From the IMG/VR virus record IMGVR_UViG_3300000117_000142, positions 1-29,872 of that record: a stretch of DNA of 29,872 nt, one strand, 5' to 3'. The notes under the pieces were generated by a model. It made no database searches. It saw only the letters and a list, made by a program, of their open reading frames with translations, and was not told the origin of the DNA. Source of the stretch: a virus. Below, piece by piece: positions 7,307-14,209 of this stretch. The translations under genes and the position numbers were made by a program. Each line of letters begins with the position of its first letter. The first letter of the stretch is position 1.

Positions 7307-7641
7307 TGCCTAAGTTTTGGACTACTCCTAAAGGAGTTACCTTTCCTATGTTTGAGGAAGTTATCGGTAATAGTAATTATGAAGACTTCATTGACAAAAG
7401 GAAAAGGAATAAGCGTGTTAGGGGAATGCTAGCATGTATGGTTTATTTTGATATGGAAATAGGCGAAGAATACAAAACAGGTACTCTACGAGAGTACTGT
7501 CTAAAGTACAGCCCGACAGGTAACAGTGCAATAGTACTGTCAGCACAGAAGGTGGGTGCTTTGTTAACTGCTATGGTTAGACATGGCATACTATCTAGGC
7601 GTAGGTCGGGTAGCAAATCATATTATAGGAGATTGATATAA
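7306..7641 (+). CDS. Small basic winged-helix-like protein
   Basis: A 111-residue protein starting MPKFWTTPKG at the ATG that overlaps the clamp stop by one base. Residues 30-110 are basic (KRKRNKRVRG) and end in a typical winged-helix C terminus: QKVGALLTAMVRHGILSRRRSGSKSYYRRL. It is probably a DNA-binding protein co-expressed with the clamp. It is not close enough to the other winged-helix proteins of the window to call them paralogues. Confidence 0.6.
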   Translation: MPKFWTTPKGVTFPMFEEVIGNSNYEDFIDKRKRNKRVRGMLACMVYFDMEIGEEYKTGTLREYCLKYSPTGNSAIVLSAQKVGALLTAMVRHGILSRRRSGSKSYYRRLI

Positions 7642-7859
7642 TGAAATGTAGTAAATGTGGACACGAAGAAACGATTGAGAAGAAGGAAGATTACAAGTTT
7701 GCGACTTGGTTACACGAAGAATATGTGACTAAGCGTAGGTCTATGGTGGATATAGCGGCAGAACAAGGCGTTACCCCTATGACTATCAACAACTGGCTCA
7801 AGCGTTTTGACATCAAGACAAGAGGTCGTGGTGTCCGTTCCGGCTTATTTGACATATGA
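7641..7859 (+). CDS. Zinc-finger helix-turn-helix protein
   Basis: A 72-residue protein whose ATG overlaps the preceding TAA (TAATG). It starts with CSKCGHE, half of a zinc ribbon. Residues 20-65 then form a classical helix-turn-helix (WLHEEYV, MVDIAAEQGVTPMTINNWLKRFDI) of the homeodomain-like kind found at the ends of viral endonucleases and in small regulators. The basic tail (KTRGRG) suits DNA contact. As the last gene of the clamp unit it may regulate it or the following polymerase promoter; that is inference. Confidence 0.65.
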   Translation: MKCSKCGHEETIEKKEDYKFATWLHEEYVTKRRSMVDIAAEQGVTPMTINNWLKRFDIKTRGRGVRSGLFDI

Positions 7860-7876
7860 ATAATAGTGCAAACGCA

Positions 7877-7890
7877 TATATAGTGGCGAG
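7877..7890 (+). promoter_or_regulatory. Archaeal promoter P3 (TATATAGTGGCGAG)
   Basis: TATATAGTGGCGAG starts exactly 28 nt before the polymerase ATG at 7905, in a 45-bp gap between genes. No ribosome-binding site precedes the ATG, so the polymerase mRNA is expected to be leaderless. Confidence 0.85.
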
Positions 7891-7904
7891 GCATACTTAA
7901 TAGT

Positions 7905-10151
7905 ATGCAAGTAACACATAGCGGTGGTCGTAAGATTACCATACGAAGGCGTGACCCGGAGACTAAGGAGCGCATACAGGAAGTGATTGACACTTACCCG
8001 TATTGCTTTATGCCTACCGAAAAGGTCAATGATACATACGGATTGATTAGAGTTGAGCATGGGTACGAAGGTGTCTATGGTACGAAATTGACCAAGGTCT
8101 TTTTCAGAAATGAATATGACCGTAGGGAGTGGGTTCGCTCACACCACACATGGGAAGGTAACATATCCTTCGCTAACCAAGTTCTTAATGATAGACTGAA
8201 AGAGCAAGAGCCGTATCCTAACTACGAACATAGGGTATGGTATGTTGACGGCGAATGGAAGATGGGTTCTGAGGAGATAACTATACTCAGCGCACACGAC
8301 TCATACACTGGCAAGATGTACACATGGTTACAGCATCCCGATGTCGAGTCGGGGATGGTGACTAGCATACCTTGTAAGAATCACCCCGAGGGGCTTGAGG
8401 AAGTAGTGTTTGACCCACCTGCCAAGGCGTTTGCTAATGAGCGTCAACTACTGGCTGACTTTGCTGCTCATATGAAGAAGCAAGACCCCGACATACTGAC
8501 GGGCTGGTACTTTGTTGATGCCGATGTGTCAACAATCAGCACCCGTATGCGTAAGTTAGGTCTTGACCCTAGAAAAATGTCTCCTCTTAATCAACATAAC
8601 TACAAGTATGGTGTAACAGATTTGCGCTGGACACAGCCTATACCGGGCCGTAGTTGTATTGACTTGATGGTTGCATTCAAGAAGTTATGGACTATCAAGA
8701 ACGGTCAGTTAGCAGGGCAGAAGTTAGATGAAGTGGCGGACTTTGTACTCGGTGAGCGCAAGGTTGAGTTAGAGGATGGTCACGATACATACTACACTGA
8801 TATAGGTACATATGTTGACTATAACAGACAGGATGTGCGCTTACTTCCACGCCTTGATGAGTACCTAAATGTAACTAATTACTACACATCATTGCAGCAT
8901 CTAGTACAGTGTGACATAGAGACAGTACCTATGACTACTGCACCTGCTACCAGCCTGTTCATACAGGATGAAGAGTCCACAGGCCGTATTCCCGATGACC
9001 CACGCTTTAACAAGGTGGAGTACGAGGGTGCAGATGTACAAGAGCCGGAGCCGGGTCGCTATGAGAACATGGCAATCATGGACATTAAGGCCATGTATCA
9101 CTCCAATGTAAAGTTGCACAACATTTCGTGGGACACGCTGAATGATGGTGGTAAAGACTGTGGTAACGGTAGCAAGTTTTTACAGGATAAACCCGGTCTG
9201 CTTGGTAGGGTCATGGATAAGATGACAGTCAAGCGTAATGAATACAAGGCTCTAATGAAACAGGCTACTACTGATGCTGAAAAGCGCAAGTGGGATGCTA
9301 TGCAGTTTGCTACTAAATCTATGGTTGCTTCGCTGTATGGTGTTGCTGGTGATGCCAAATATGGTATGTATCACCCCGACATTGCTGCGGCTATCACATA
9401 CACTAGCAGACAGACACTATTCCGTCTGCGTGATGAGTGTAATGAGCGTGGTTATCCTGTGCGATATGGTCACACTGACTCTATCTTCTGCCAAGTACCA
9501 AGTCCCGAAGAAGGTATGCAATTGGTAGCCAAGATTAATGAGTCTATGGCACCTATTGAGACCGAGTTCGAGAAGTGGTGTGAGTCTATGATACTCAAGG
9601 CTAAGAATCGCTACGCTGGTAAGGTCACATGGACTGATGGTAAGTACCATGACCCCGACTACTATTACAAGGGGCTGGAATTGAAACAGGCTCGTATGCC
9701 CAAGGCCATGAAGAGTGCTATGGATGGTACTTTGCGTGGTATTCTCGACGGTAAAGACCGTGAGGACATTGATGACTATTTAATCGGCTTAATCAGTGAT
9801 GGTAATGCTGGTAAATTGGGTGAATCTCTACTGATGAAAGGTAGATTACGCAGACCATTACATAGATACAAGAGCATTAGTGGTGCTGTTGCCGGTGTAG
9901 TGTGGGCCAAGGAACATCTTGGCAAGCGGTATGAAGTTGATGACACCTTCCTCACTGCTATCGGTGCTGGCGGGCAGTATTATGCCTTCGACAATGTTGA
10001 TGAATTAGAAGGTGTTGCTAAGATTGATTGGCCCGAGATGACTGAGAGATTCATTGTCAACAAAGCATGCGCTATCTATGACTTGGTTAACTGGGACACT
10101 CAACCCCTATGGAACGCTCACCGTGGCATTGGTAATGTCAAGTGGTTATAA
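7905..10151 (+). CDS. polB: Family B DNA polymerase
   Basis: A 748-residue replicative polymerase with a proofreading exonuclease. Exo I is VDGEW near residue 114, Exo II GWYFVDAD near 200-207 and Exo III YNRQD near 306-310, so all three acidic exonuclease sites are present. Polymerase motif A is MDIKAMYHS (near 392-400), motif B KSMVASLYG (near 471-479), motif C YGHTDS (near 521-526) and the thumb motif KNRY near 567. In motif C the first Asp of the usual DTDS is His; the essential second Asp is kept. It is somewhat shorter than typical archaeal PolB enzymes. The C terminus (GNVKWL) may contact the sliding clamp. It has its own leaderless promoter. Confidence 0.96.
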   Translation: MQVTHSGGRKITIRRRDPETKERIQEVIDTYPYCFMPTEKVNDTYGLIRVEHGYEGVYGTKLTKVFFRNEYDRREWVRSHHTWEGNISFANQVLNDRLKEQEPYPNYEHRVWYVDGEWKMGSEEITILSAHDSYTGKMYTWLQHPDVESGMVTSIPCKNHPEGLEEVVFDPPAKAFANERQLLADFAAHMKKQDPDILTGWYFVDADVSTISTRMRKLGLDPRKMSPLNQHNYKYGVTDLRWTQPIPGRSCIDLMVAFKKLWTIKNGQLAGQKLDEVADFVLGERKVELEDGHDTYYTDIGTYVDYNRQDVRLLPRLDEYLNVTNYYTSLQHLVQCDIETVPMTTAPATSLFIQDEESTGRIPDDPRFNKVEYEGADVQEPEPGRYENMAIMDIKAMYHSNVKLHNISWDTLNDGGKDCGNGSKFLQDKPGLLGRVMDKMTVKRNEYKALMKQATTDAEKRKWDAMQFATKSMVASLYGVAGDAKYGMYHPDIAAAITYTSRQTLFRLRDECNERGYPVRYGHTDSIFCQVPSPEEGMQLVAKINESMAPIETEFEKWCESMILKAKNRYAGKVTWTDGKYHDPDYYYKGLELKQARMPKAMKSAMDGTLRGILDGKDREDIDDYLIGLISDGNAGKLGESLLMKGRLRRPLHRYKSISGAVAGVVWAKEHLGKRYEVDDTFLTAIGAGGQYYAFDNVDELEGVAKIDWPEMTERFIVNKACAIYDLVNWDTQPLWNAHRGIGNVKWL

Positions 10152-10261
10152 TTATACTCAGACGGGGTGCATTTAGTATTTGTTTTATACTCACAAACGC
10201 TATACTGCAATCCATTTTACTCATAGGTTAGACTATATAGTGGCGGGTGTAATGGTAGGGC
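10152..10261 (+). other. Intergenic region with promoter P4
   Basis: This 110-bp gap is the longest non-coding stretch between genes in the window. It is AT-rich and contains short T runs after the polymerase stop that could help termination, but no clear stem-loop by eye. Its last third holds promoter P4. Confidence 0.6.
10234..10247 (+). promoter_or_regulatory. Archaeal promoter P4 (TATATAGTGGCGGG)
   Basis: TATATAGTGGCGGG starts 28 nt before the ATG at 10262. Another ATG at 10252 is out of frame with the gene and only 18 nt from the box, so 10262 is the supported start. Confidence 0.82.
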
Positions 10262-10663
10262 ATGGAAGAAGAATACCATAACAACAGCGAGCCGGGTGAC
10301 GGCGATAACCTACTGGAATTACTACTGGATTTAAGTACAAGATGGGGCAAATTAGTCCCAACTCTCCCTTACGGAGCATTCAAAGACGATACTGATTCAG
10401 ATTTATTTTTAGATGTTTGGAGCGATTTTCAACATGCGCAACACTGGTTAGAATCCGGCGGTAATAGTTGGGAAGCCCTAAACGATACTATACGACAAGC
10501 AGGTATCATACTAATCAATCATGCTATTGACTGTCTCGAGTATTCGACATCGGGCGTAACAGCAAGTTTAGATAACATGATTGGCTTACTTTCTAATGAC
10601 GAATGGTATAAGGTTGATAATAACTTGAGGATGCAGTTAATGAGTTTTTACTCCAAAGTATAA
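10262..10663 (+). CDS. Hypothetical acidic protein, single-gene unit
   Basis: A 133-residue acidic protein that I do not recognise. It begins with a Glu/Asp/Asn-rich tail of about 16 residues, followed by predicted helices (NLLELLLDLSTRWGKLV; FLDVWSDFQHAQHWLES; IRQAGIILINHAIDCLEY). There are no metal-binding or nucleotide motifs. It has its own leaderless promoter and is followed by another, so it is transcribed as a separate unit between the polymerase and nuclease units. Its Trp- and acid-rich helical composition would suit a protein that binds other proteins, but this is only inference. Confidence 0.6.
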   Translation: MEEEYHNNSEPGDGDNLLELLLDLSTRWGKLVPTLPYGAFKDDTDSDLFLDVWSDFQHAQHWLESGGNSWEALNDTIRQAGIILINHAIDCLEYSTSGVTASLDNMIGLLSNDEWYKVDNNLRMQLMSFYSKV

Positions 10664-10673
10664 TCATAAAGCA

Positions 10674-10687
10674 TATATACTGGCGAG
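10674..10687 (+). promoter_or_regulatory. Archaeal promoter P5 (TATATACTGGCGAG)
   Basis: TATATACTGGCGAG starts 29 nt before the ATG at 10703 and only 11 nt after the previous stop. It should drive the zinc-ribbon, Lys-tail and Cas4-like nuclease genes. Confidence 0.85.
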
Positions 10688-10702
10688 ACTAGAGGGATAG
10701 AT

Positions 10703-10987
10703 ATGGCAGAAGAACAGAGACAGCCGAAAAAGATGACAACCGCACAATTGACCAAAGGATATTACGCTCTTGAACAGGCGTTCAATAACATAGCAGCCGC
10801 TATCGGTAACGATATGTCGCAGGTTATGAATGTCCTTTCGGGTATGCTTAGACACTTAGATTTACTACTAGATATTACATGTCCTTCATGTGGTACCGAA
10901 TTGAGTCACCCTAAGATGGATGGAGTACCGCTACCGGACAAGTGTCCGTCATGTCAAAGCGACTTGTATCCAAGCGAAGAAGAATGA
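10703..10987 (+). CDS. Helical protein with C-terminal zinc ribbon
   Basis: A 94-residue protein. Residues 10-55 are predicted amphipathic helices (LTKGYYALEQAFNNIAAAI; MSQVMNVLSGMLRHLDLLL). Residues 58-88 hold a zinc ribbon with CPSCG and CPSCQ knuckles, followed by an acidic tail (PSEEE). This resembles small viral transcription- or replication-associated zinc proteins, but no family is recognised. It is the first gene of the P5 unit and is followed 29 bp later by the next start. Confidence 0.65.
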   Translation: MAEEQRQPKKMTTAQLTKGYYALEQAFNNIAAAIGNDMSQVMNVLSGMLRHLDLLLDITCPSCGTELSHPKMDGVPLPDKCPSCQSDLYPSEEE

Positions 10988-11016
10988 TTATTAAACAAAC
11001 GGGGAGTGGAGTAAAT

Positions 11017-11328
11017 ATGGCACGAATACTTATTGTATCTGACGGCGAAGATGAAAAGATTTTCGCTGAAGCATTAGCAGAACATGGTCGCCGAGATGTT
11101 TATTGGGCTGTGGATAACACAGTTATGAATAAGCATAAGGCAGAAGCACTTGGAATTGACAGCAGATTAAATCTTGTTGGTTCTAAAGTGACCCATGATT
11201 CATTCGATAAAGTAATTGGACTATCCACCCCCGCACCTAAGAGCAAGAAGTCTTCTCCAAAGAAGACTCCAAAGGCTCTTGACAAAGAGGTTGAGGCGGT
11301 AGTTAATGAGTCCGAAAAAATACTCTAA
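11017..11328 (+). CDS. Hypothetical protein with Lys/Ser-rich C-terminal tail
   Basis: A 103-residue protein starting MARILIVSDGEDE. ATG 11017 is chosen because a purine-rich ribosome site (GGGGAGTGGAG, 11001-11011) precedes it and the first strand begins right there. ATG 10984, which overlaps the previous stop as ATGA, would add 11 residues. The first 70 residues suggest an alpha/beta fold (strand, acidic loop, helix, then VYWAVD), and residues 72-88 are basic and Pro/Ser/Lys-rich (KSKKSSPKKTPK), like a nucleic-acid-binding tail. I do not recognise a family; the catalytic glutamate pattern of a full Toprim domain is not complete. Confidence 0.6.
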   Translation: MARILIVSDGEDEKIFAEALAEHGRRDVYWAVDNTVMNKHKAEALGIDSRLNLVGSKVTHDSFDKVIGLSTPAPKSKKSSPKKTPKALDKEVEAVVNESEKIL

Positions 11329-12265
11329 GGAATGGTTCGCTATTGAAGGCCCGACGCATGGGCATTCTAACCCTATCAAGGCTAGTAGCAATGGATGGCC
11401 TGTAAGGCTATCTAAATCAGCATTTATGACCTATCTTGGTTGTCCCCGTAAGTATTGGTGGGGCAATGTGGCCGAGATACGCTCACCGCAGAATCATTTT
11501 ATGGCTCACGGCACAGCCGTACATAGAGCACTAGAAAACCTATATGGCAATTGGAAAAATGAAAATGGTGACAAGTTTGCAGACTTAGGTCTGATTGATT
11601 GGGAGGATGAATCCACCCACCACCCTCATTTACTTTGGAACAAAGACCAACAACAAATCTATTCTGACTCGCTAATTTCACTTTGGCAATTGGAAAATGA
11701 GAGATTAGAGCGTTGGGGACAGGAACATTTTGCTCCTGTTGAGTTTGAAATTAAGCATGTTGTCAACCATCCCGATTCTAATTTCCTATTGGTAGGTAAG
11801 ATTGACGGTGTACATAGACATCCCGACGGCGGACTTGTAATTACTGAATTGAAAACAGGGAAAGCCACCAAGGGTAAGATGACTAAGACTCGCAAGGAAT
11901 TATGTTTCTACCGACACATGTTATCCCTACTAGACTTCGATGAAGCGGTGTATTTTTACTACTTATTTCCCGAGGCTAGCAATACTGACCTGTATCTTGA
12001 GTTACTCAACAAGAAAGATACGGAGGTATGGTTAGGTGAGAAGCAGGGAATGGCTGTGTTAGAGAAGGTTTCTAAGCGTTCTGTGTCAGCCATGTACAAA
12101 TCGCTAGATAAAGCCATAGAGGGCATCAACGGCGACTTATGGGGTATGAAATGGAATGATTACTTCTGCACCGAGTGGTGTGAGTTCAATATGTCCTGTG
12201 AAGGACAGTTAGTTGGGCTTGATGAAGACCCCACACATTCATATACTGGCGGGACTGAGTGGTAA
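11306..12265 (+). CDS. Cas4/RecB-like PD-(D/E)XK exonuclease with Fe-S cluster
   Basis: A 319-residue nuclease. The order of motifs is that of Cas4/AddB-type enzymes. SKSAFMTYLGCPRKYWW holds the first cluster cysteine (C46), AHGTAVH (67-73) the metal-binding His, GKID (164-167) the Asp, and ELKTGK (181-186) the Glu-x-Lys. FYRH (201-204) lies near the QxxxY position, with Gln replaced. A C-x3-C-x5-C group (C288, C292, C298) completes a 4Fe-4S site. Such enzymes degrade or resect DNA ends during recombination. There is no Cas1/Cas2 nearby, so a CRISPR role is not supported. The start overlaps the previous gene by 23 bp. Its 3' end contains promoter P6 within codons. Confidence 0.88.
   Translation: MSPKKYSKEWFAIEGPTHGHSNPIKASSNGWPVRLSKSAFMTYLGCPRKYWWGNVAEIRSPQNHFMAHGTAVHRALENLYGNWKNENGDKFADLGLIDWEDESTHHPHLLWNKDQQQIYSDSLISLWQLENERLERWGQEHFAPVEFEIKHVVNHPDSNFLLVGKIDGVHRHPDGGLVITELKTGKATKGKMTKTRKELCFYRHMLSLLDFDEAVYFYYLFPEASNTDLYLELLNKKDTEVWLGEKQGMAVLEKVSKRSVSAMYKSLDKAIEGINGDLWGMKWNDYFCTEWCEFNMSCEGQLVGLDEDPTHSYTGGTEW
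12240..12253 (+). promoter_or_regulatory. Archaeal promoter P6 (CATATACTGGCGGG), inside a coding region
   Basis: CATATACTGGCGGG starts 28 nt before the ATG at 12268 and lies in the last codons of the nuclease gene, where it codes for SYTGG. It differs from the other promoters only in the first base. It should drive the zinc-ribbon, primase and XPF-type nuclease genes. Confidence 0.75.
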
Positions 12266-12267
12266 AT

Positions 12268-12450
12268 ATGACACAATGTAGCAAGTGTGACGGACTGATG
12301 GCGGAAGAAGTAGCATGGTTAGTTGGTGGACAGATAGATGGCCCTAGAGAATCAATGACACTACTGGTATGCCAAAAGTGCGGACACACAATAAAAGGAG
12401 AGGACACGAATGAAGCAACTACTGACATTTCCGAGGGAACTGGGGCTTAA
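12268..12450 (+). CDS. Small zinc-ribbon protein
   Basis: A 60-residue protein with CSKC near the start and CQKC about 32 residues later, a four-cysteine zinc ribbon of the usual spacing, followed by a polar acidic tail. ATG 12268 stands 28 nt from promoter P6; the GTG at 12259 is not needed. The gene overlaps the primase start by 41 bp, so the two are translationally linked. A primase- or polymerase-associated role is only suggested by position. Confidence 0.6.
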   Translation: MTQCSKCDGLMAEEVAWLVGGQIDGPRESMTLLVCQKCGHTIKGEDTNEATTDISEGTGA

Positions 12451-13441
12451 ACGAGCCATTGTTAAAGACTTAAGGGCATACAGTGGCTATCTCAACAAGA
12501 TGAGAAGTAAAACTTCTTGTTATACTAGCCTGTATTCCTTTACTAAGTTGGACAATAATAATAAACCGGATTACAGGTATGCTATCATAGACCGAGCGTG
12601 GTGGGATTTCGATGCGGGAGAACGAGGGGGAATTGAACAGGTCAAGCGTGATGTCGCCGAACTCATCTCTAGGTTGGAGGGTGATGTACGGGTCGTGGCG
12701 ACTGGTCGTGGCTTCCATGTCCACCAATTATTCAACAAAAGCGTGGTCGGACAGGAGTATAGACTCCCCCTCGAACACTACCAGCGACGAAAAGCAAGAG
12801 GATTAGTAACGCTTGACGGCGTAGGCTTTCCCGAAAAGATGACTCGCATTCCTAATACATACAACCCCAAGCGTGGGCGTTGGTGTGTGGTTATTCCTAC
12901 TACTGAGTTCACTGCTGACCCTATGAACTACAATATACCTACATCTCCTGTCAGATTAGATAGGTCACATCATCCGTTTGGTGAACCTAACAATAGAGTA
13001 TCTGCATTCGACTTTGAGCATTGGTGTGATAATTATGCACCTATACATGAGGATTATTCGTTTGCTGACAGCGTTACATTAGATAGTGATACCTTAACTG
13101 CTGGCTCAGTACCACTGATGCCCTGCTTGGCTAGAGCAATACACCAAGACAAGCCTAATCATCATGTGAGAGTAGCATTAGTACAGCATATGGCTGATGT
13201 GCTTAGGGACTATGCTGACCCCGATGCAATTAGTAACGAGCAAAAGAATGAGATACAGGATGAGATATTTAATTTCGTCAAAGGTCTTGGTTGGTCTAAT
13301 TGGAATCCTACCGCATCACGCAAGGGCATAAAAAGTACGATGAAATACAGGCGTGTTCCGTCATGCTCATGGTTTGCTGCCCGTGGAATGTGCGCTAAAA
13401 AATGCTGGAGATACGATGGTTCGGCAGACATTCCCGAATGA
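12410..13441 (+). CDS. Archaeo-eukaryotic primase, PriS domain fused to PriL-like Fe-S domain
   Basis: A 343-residue primase that makes primers for the viral polymerase. The catalytic PriS-like part has DFD in WWDFDAG (63-70), the GRGFHVH motif (99-105) and MTRIPNTYNPKRG (144-156), which supply the metal, nucleotide and phosphate contacts of the AEP superfamily. The C-terminal part from about residue 235 matches the PriL C-terminal pattern: PC (C239), HHVRVALVQHM, EIFNFVKGLG, then C319, C328 and C332. Four cysteines are thus available for a 4Fe-4S cluster. The ribosome site AAAGGAG (12394-12400) supports ATG 12410. A fusion of catalytic and Fe-S parts in one chain removes the need for a separate large subunit. 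Confidence 0.85.
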   Translation: MKQLLTFPRELGLKRAIVKDLRAYSGYLNKMRSKTSCYTSLYSFTKLDNNNKPDYRYAIIDRAWWDFDAGERGGIEQVKRDVAELISRLEGDVRVVATGRGFHVHQLFNKSVVGQEYRLPLEHYQRRKARGLVTLDGVGFPEKMTRIPNTYNPKRGRWCVVIPTTEFTADPMNYNIPTSPVRLDRSHHPFGEPNNRVSAFDFEHWCDNYAPIHEDYSFADSVTLDSDTLTAGSVPLMPCLARAIHQDKPNHHVRVALVQHMADVLRDYADPDAISNEQKNEIQDEIFNFVKGLGWSNWNPTASRKGIKSTMKYRRVPSCSWFAARGMCAKKCWRYDGSADIPE

Positions 13442-13474
13442 GGTTAATAGACCAGCCGCACACAGCGTTACTTA

Positions 13475-14209
13475 ATGCTGATAGTTGATGACCGAGAGAA
13501 CGACCTTTTAATTCACAAACTATACGCTTCTATGGGCCATCATGACGAAGGTGGTCATGTCAAGGTCAAAAGACTACCTTCTGCTGATTATATCATCGGA
13601 GAGATAGGGATAGAGGCTAAAGAGATTAATGACCTGTATCACAGTATCATGGGGCATGGGCGTTCTCGTACCATTGTAGGTCAATTGGTGGACTTACAGG
13701 AGTCATTCGAGCGACCTATGCTAGTAGTGTACGGTACTAAACTAAAACCGTACATTCCCGGCAACCCTAGACCTAATAGAGCGCAGATAGCGAAAGAGAT
13801 AAAAAAGATGAACGCTGTCATAAAAAAGTTTAAGCAAAACTTTATCATACAATTTCCAAACATACAATACATGGAGGTGTCCAGCATGGATGACATGGTT
13901 GATTGGCTGTCCTCAGTACATCACAACCTAAGATTACGCCGTAAGCCTACCAGTGAGCCAAAAGAATTACAGCGCAAGAGTAATCGTAAGGTGGACTTGC
14001 GTGTTAGAGTACTGTCTGCTATTGATGGCATCTCGGAGAGAGCAGCACATGATTTACTCAAAGAGTTCGGGTCAATCCCACGACTCTTACGCTCACGAAC
14101 CAGTCAGCGAAAACTCATGGAGATAGAAGGCGTTGGTAGAAAGAGAGCCAAGGCTATACTATCCCTGCGTGAACGCTATCCCGACCAACCTGACCATCAA
14201 TCTGAATAA
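13475..14209 (+). CDS. XPF/ERCC4-type structure-specific nuclease
   Basis: A 244-residue protein with the two-part layout of archaeal XPF/Mus81/Hef nucleases. The N-terminal nuclease domain has VDDRE (4-8), SADYIIG (36-42) and EAKEINDLYHSI (47-58), corresponding to GDx(n)ERKx3D. Metal-binding D38, E47, K49 and D53 are kept, but the Arg of ERK is Ala. The C-terminal part (about 172-232) holds two helix-hairpin-helix motifs (IDGISERAAHDLLKEFG; IEGVGRKRAKAI). It should cut branched or flap DNA during replication or recombination. It is the last gene of the plus-strand module; its stop overlaps the last codons of the convergent tail gene by 13 bp. Confidence 0.9.
   Translation: MLIVDDRENDLLIHKLYASMGHHDEGGHVKVKRLPSADYIIGEIGIEAKEINDLYHSIMGHGRSRTIVGQLVDLQESFERPMLVVYGTKLKPYIPGNPRPNRAQIAKEIKKMNAVIKKFKQNFIIQFPNIQYMEVSSMDDMVDWLSSVHHNLRLRRKPTSEPKELQRKSNRKVDLRVRVLSAIDGISERAAHDLLKEFGSIPRLLRSRTSQRKLMEIEGVGRKRAKAILSLRERYPDQPDHQSE

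Noticed and set aside
11306-12265. CRISPR-associated Cas4
   Set aside because: No Cas1, Cas2 or repeat array is present; a recombination nuclease fits the replication context better.
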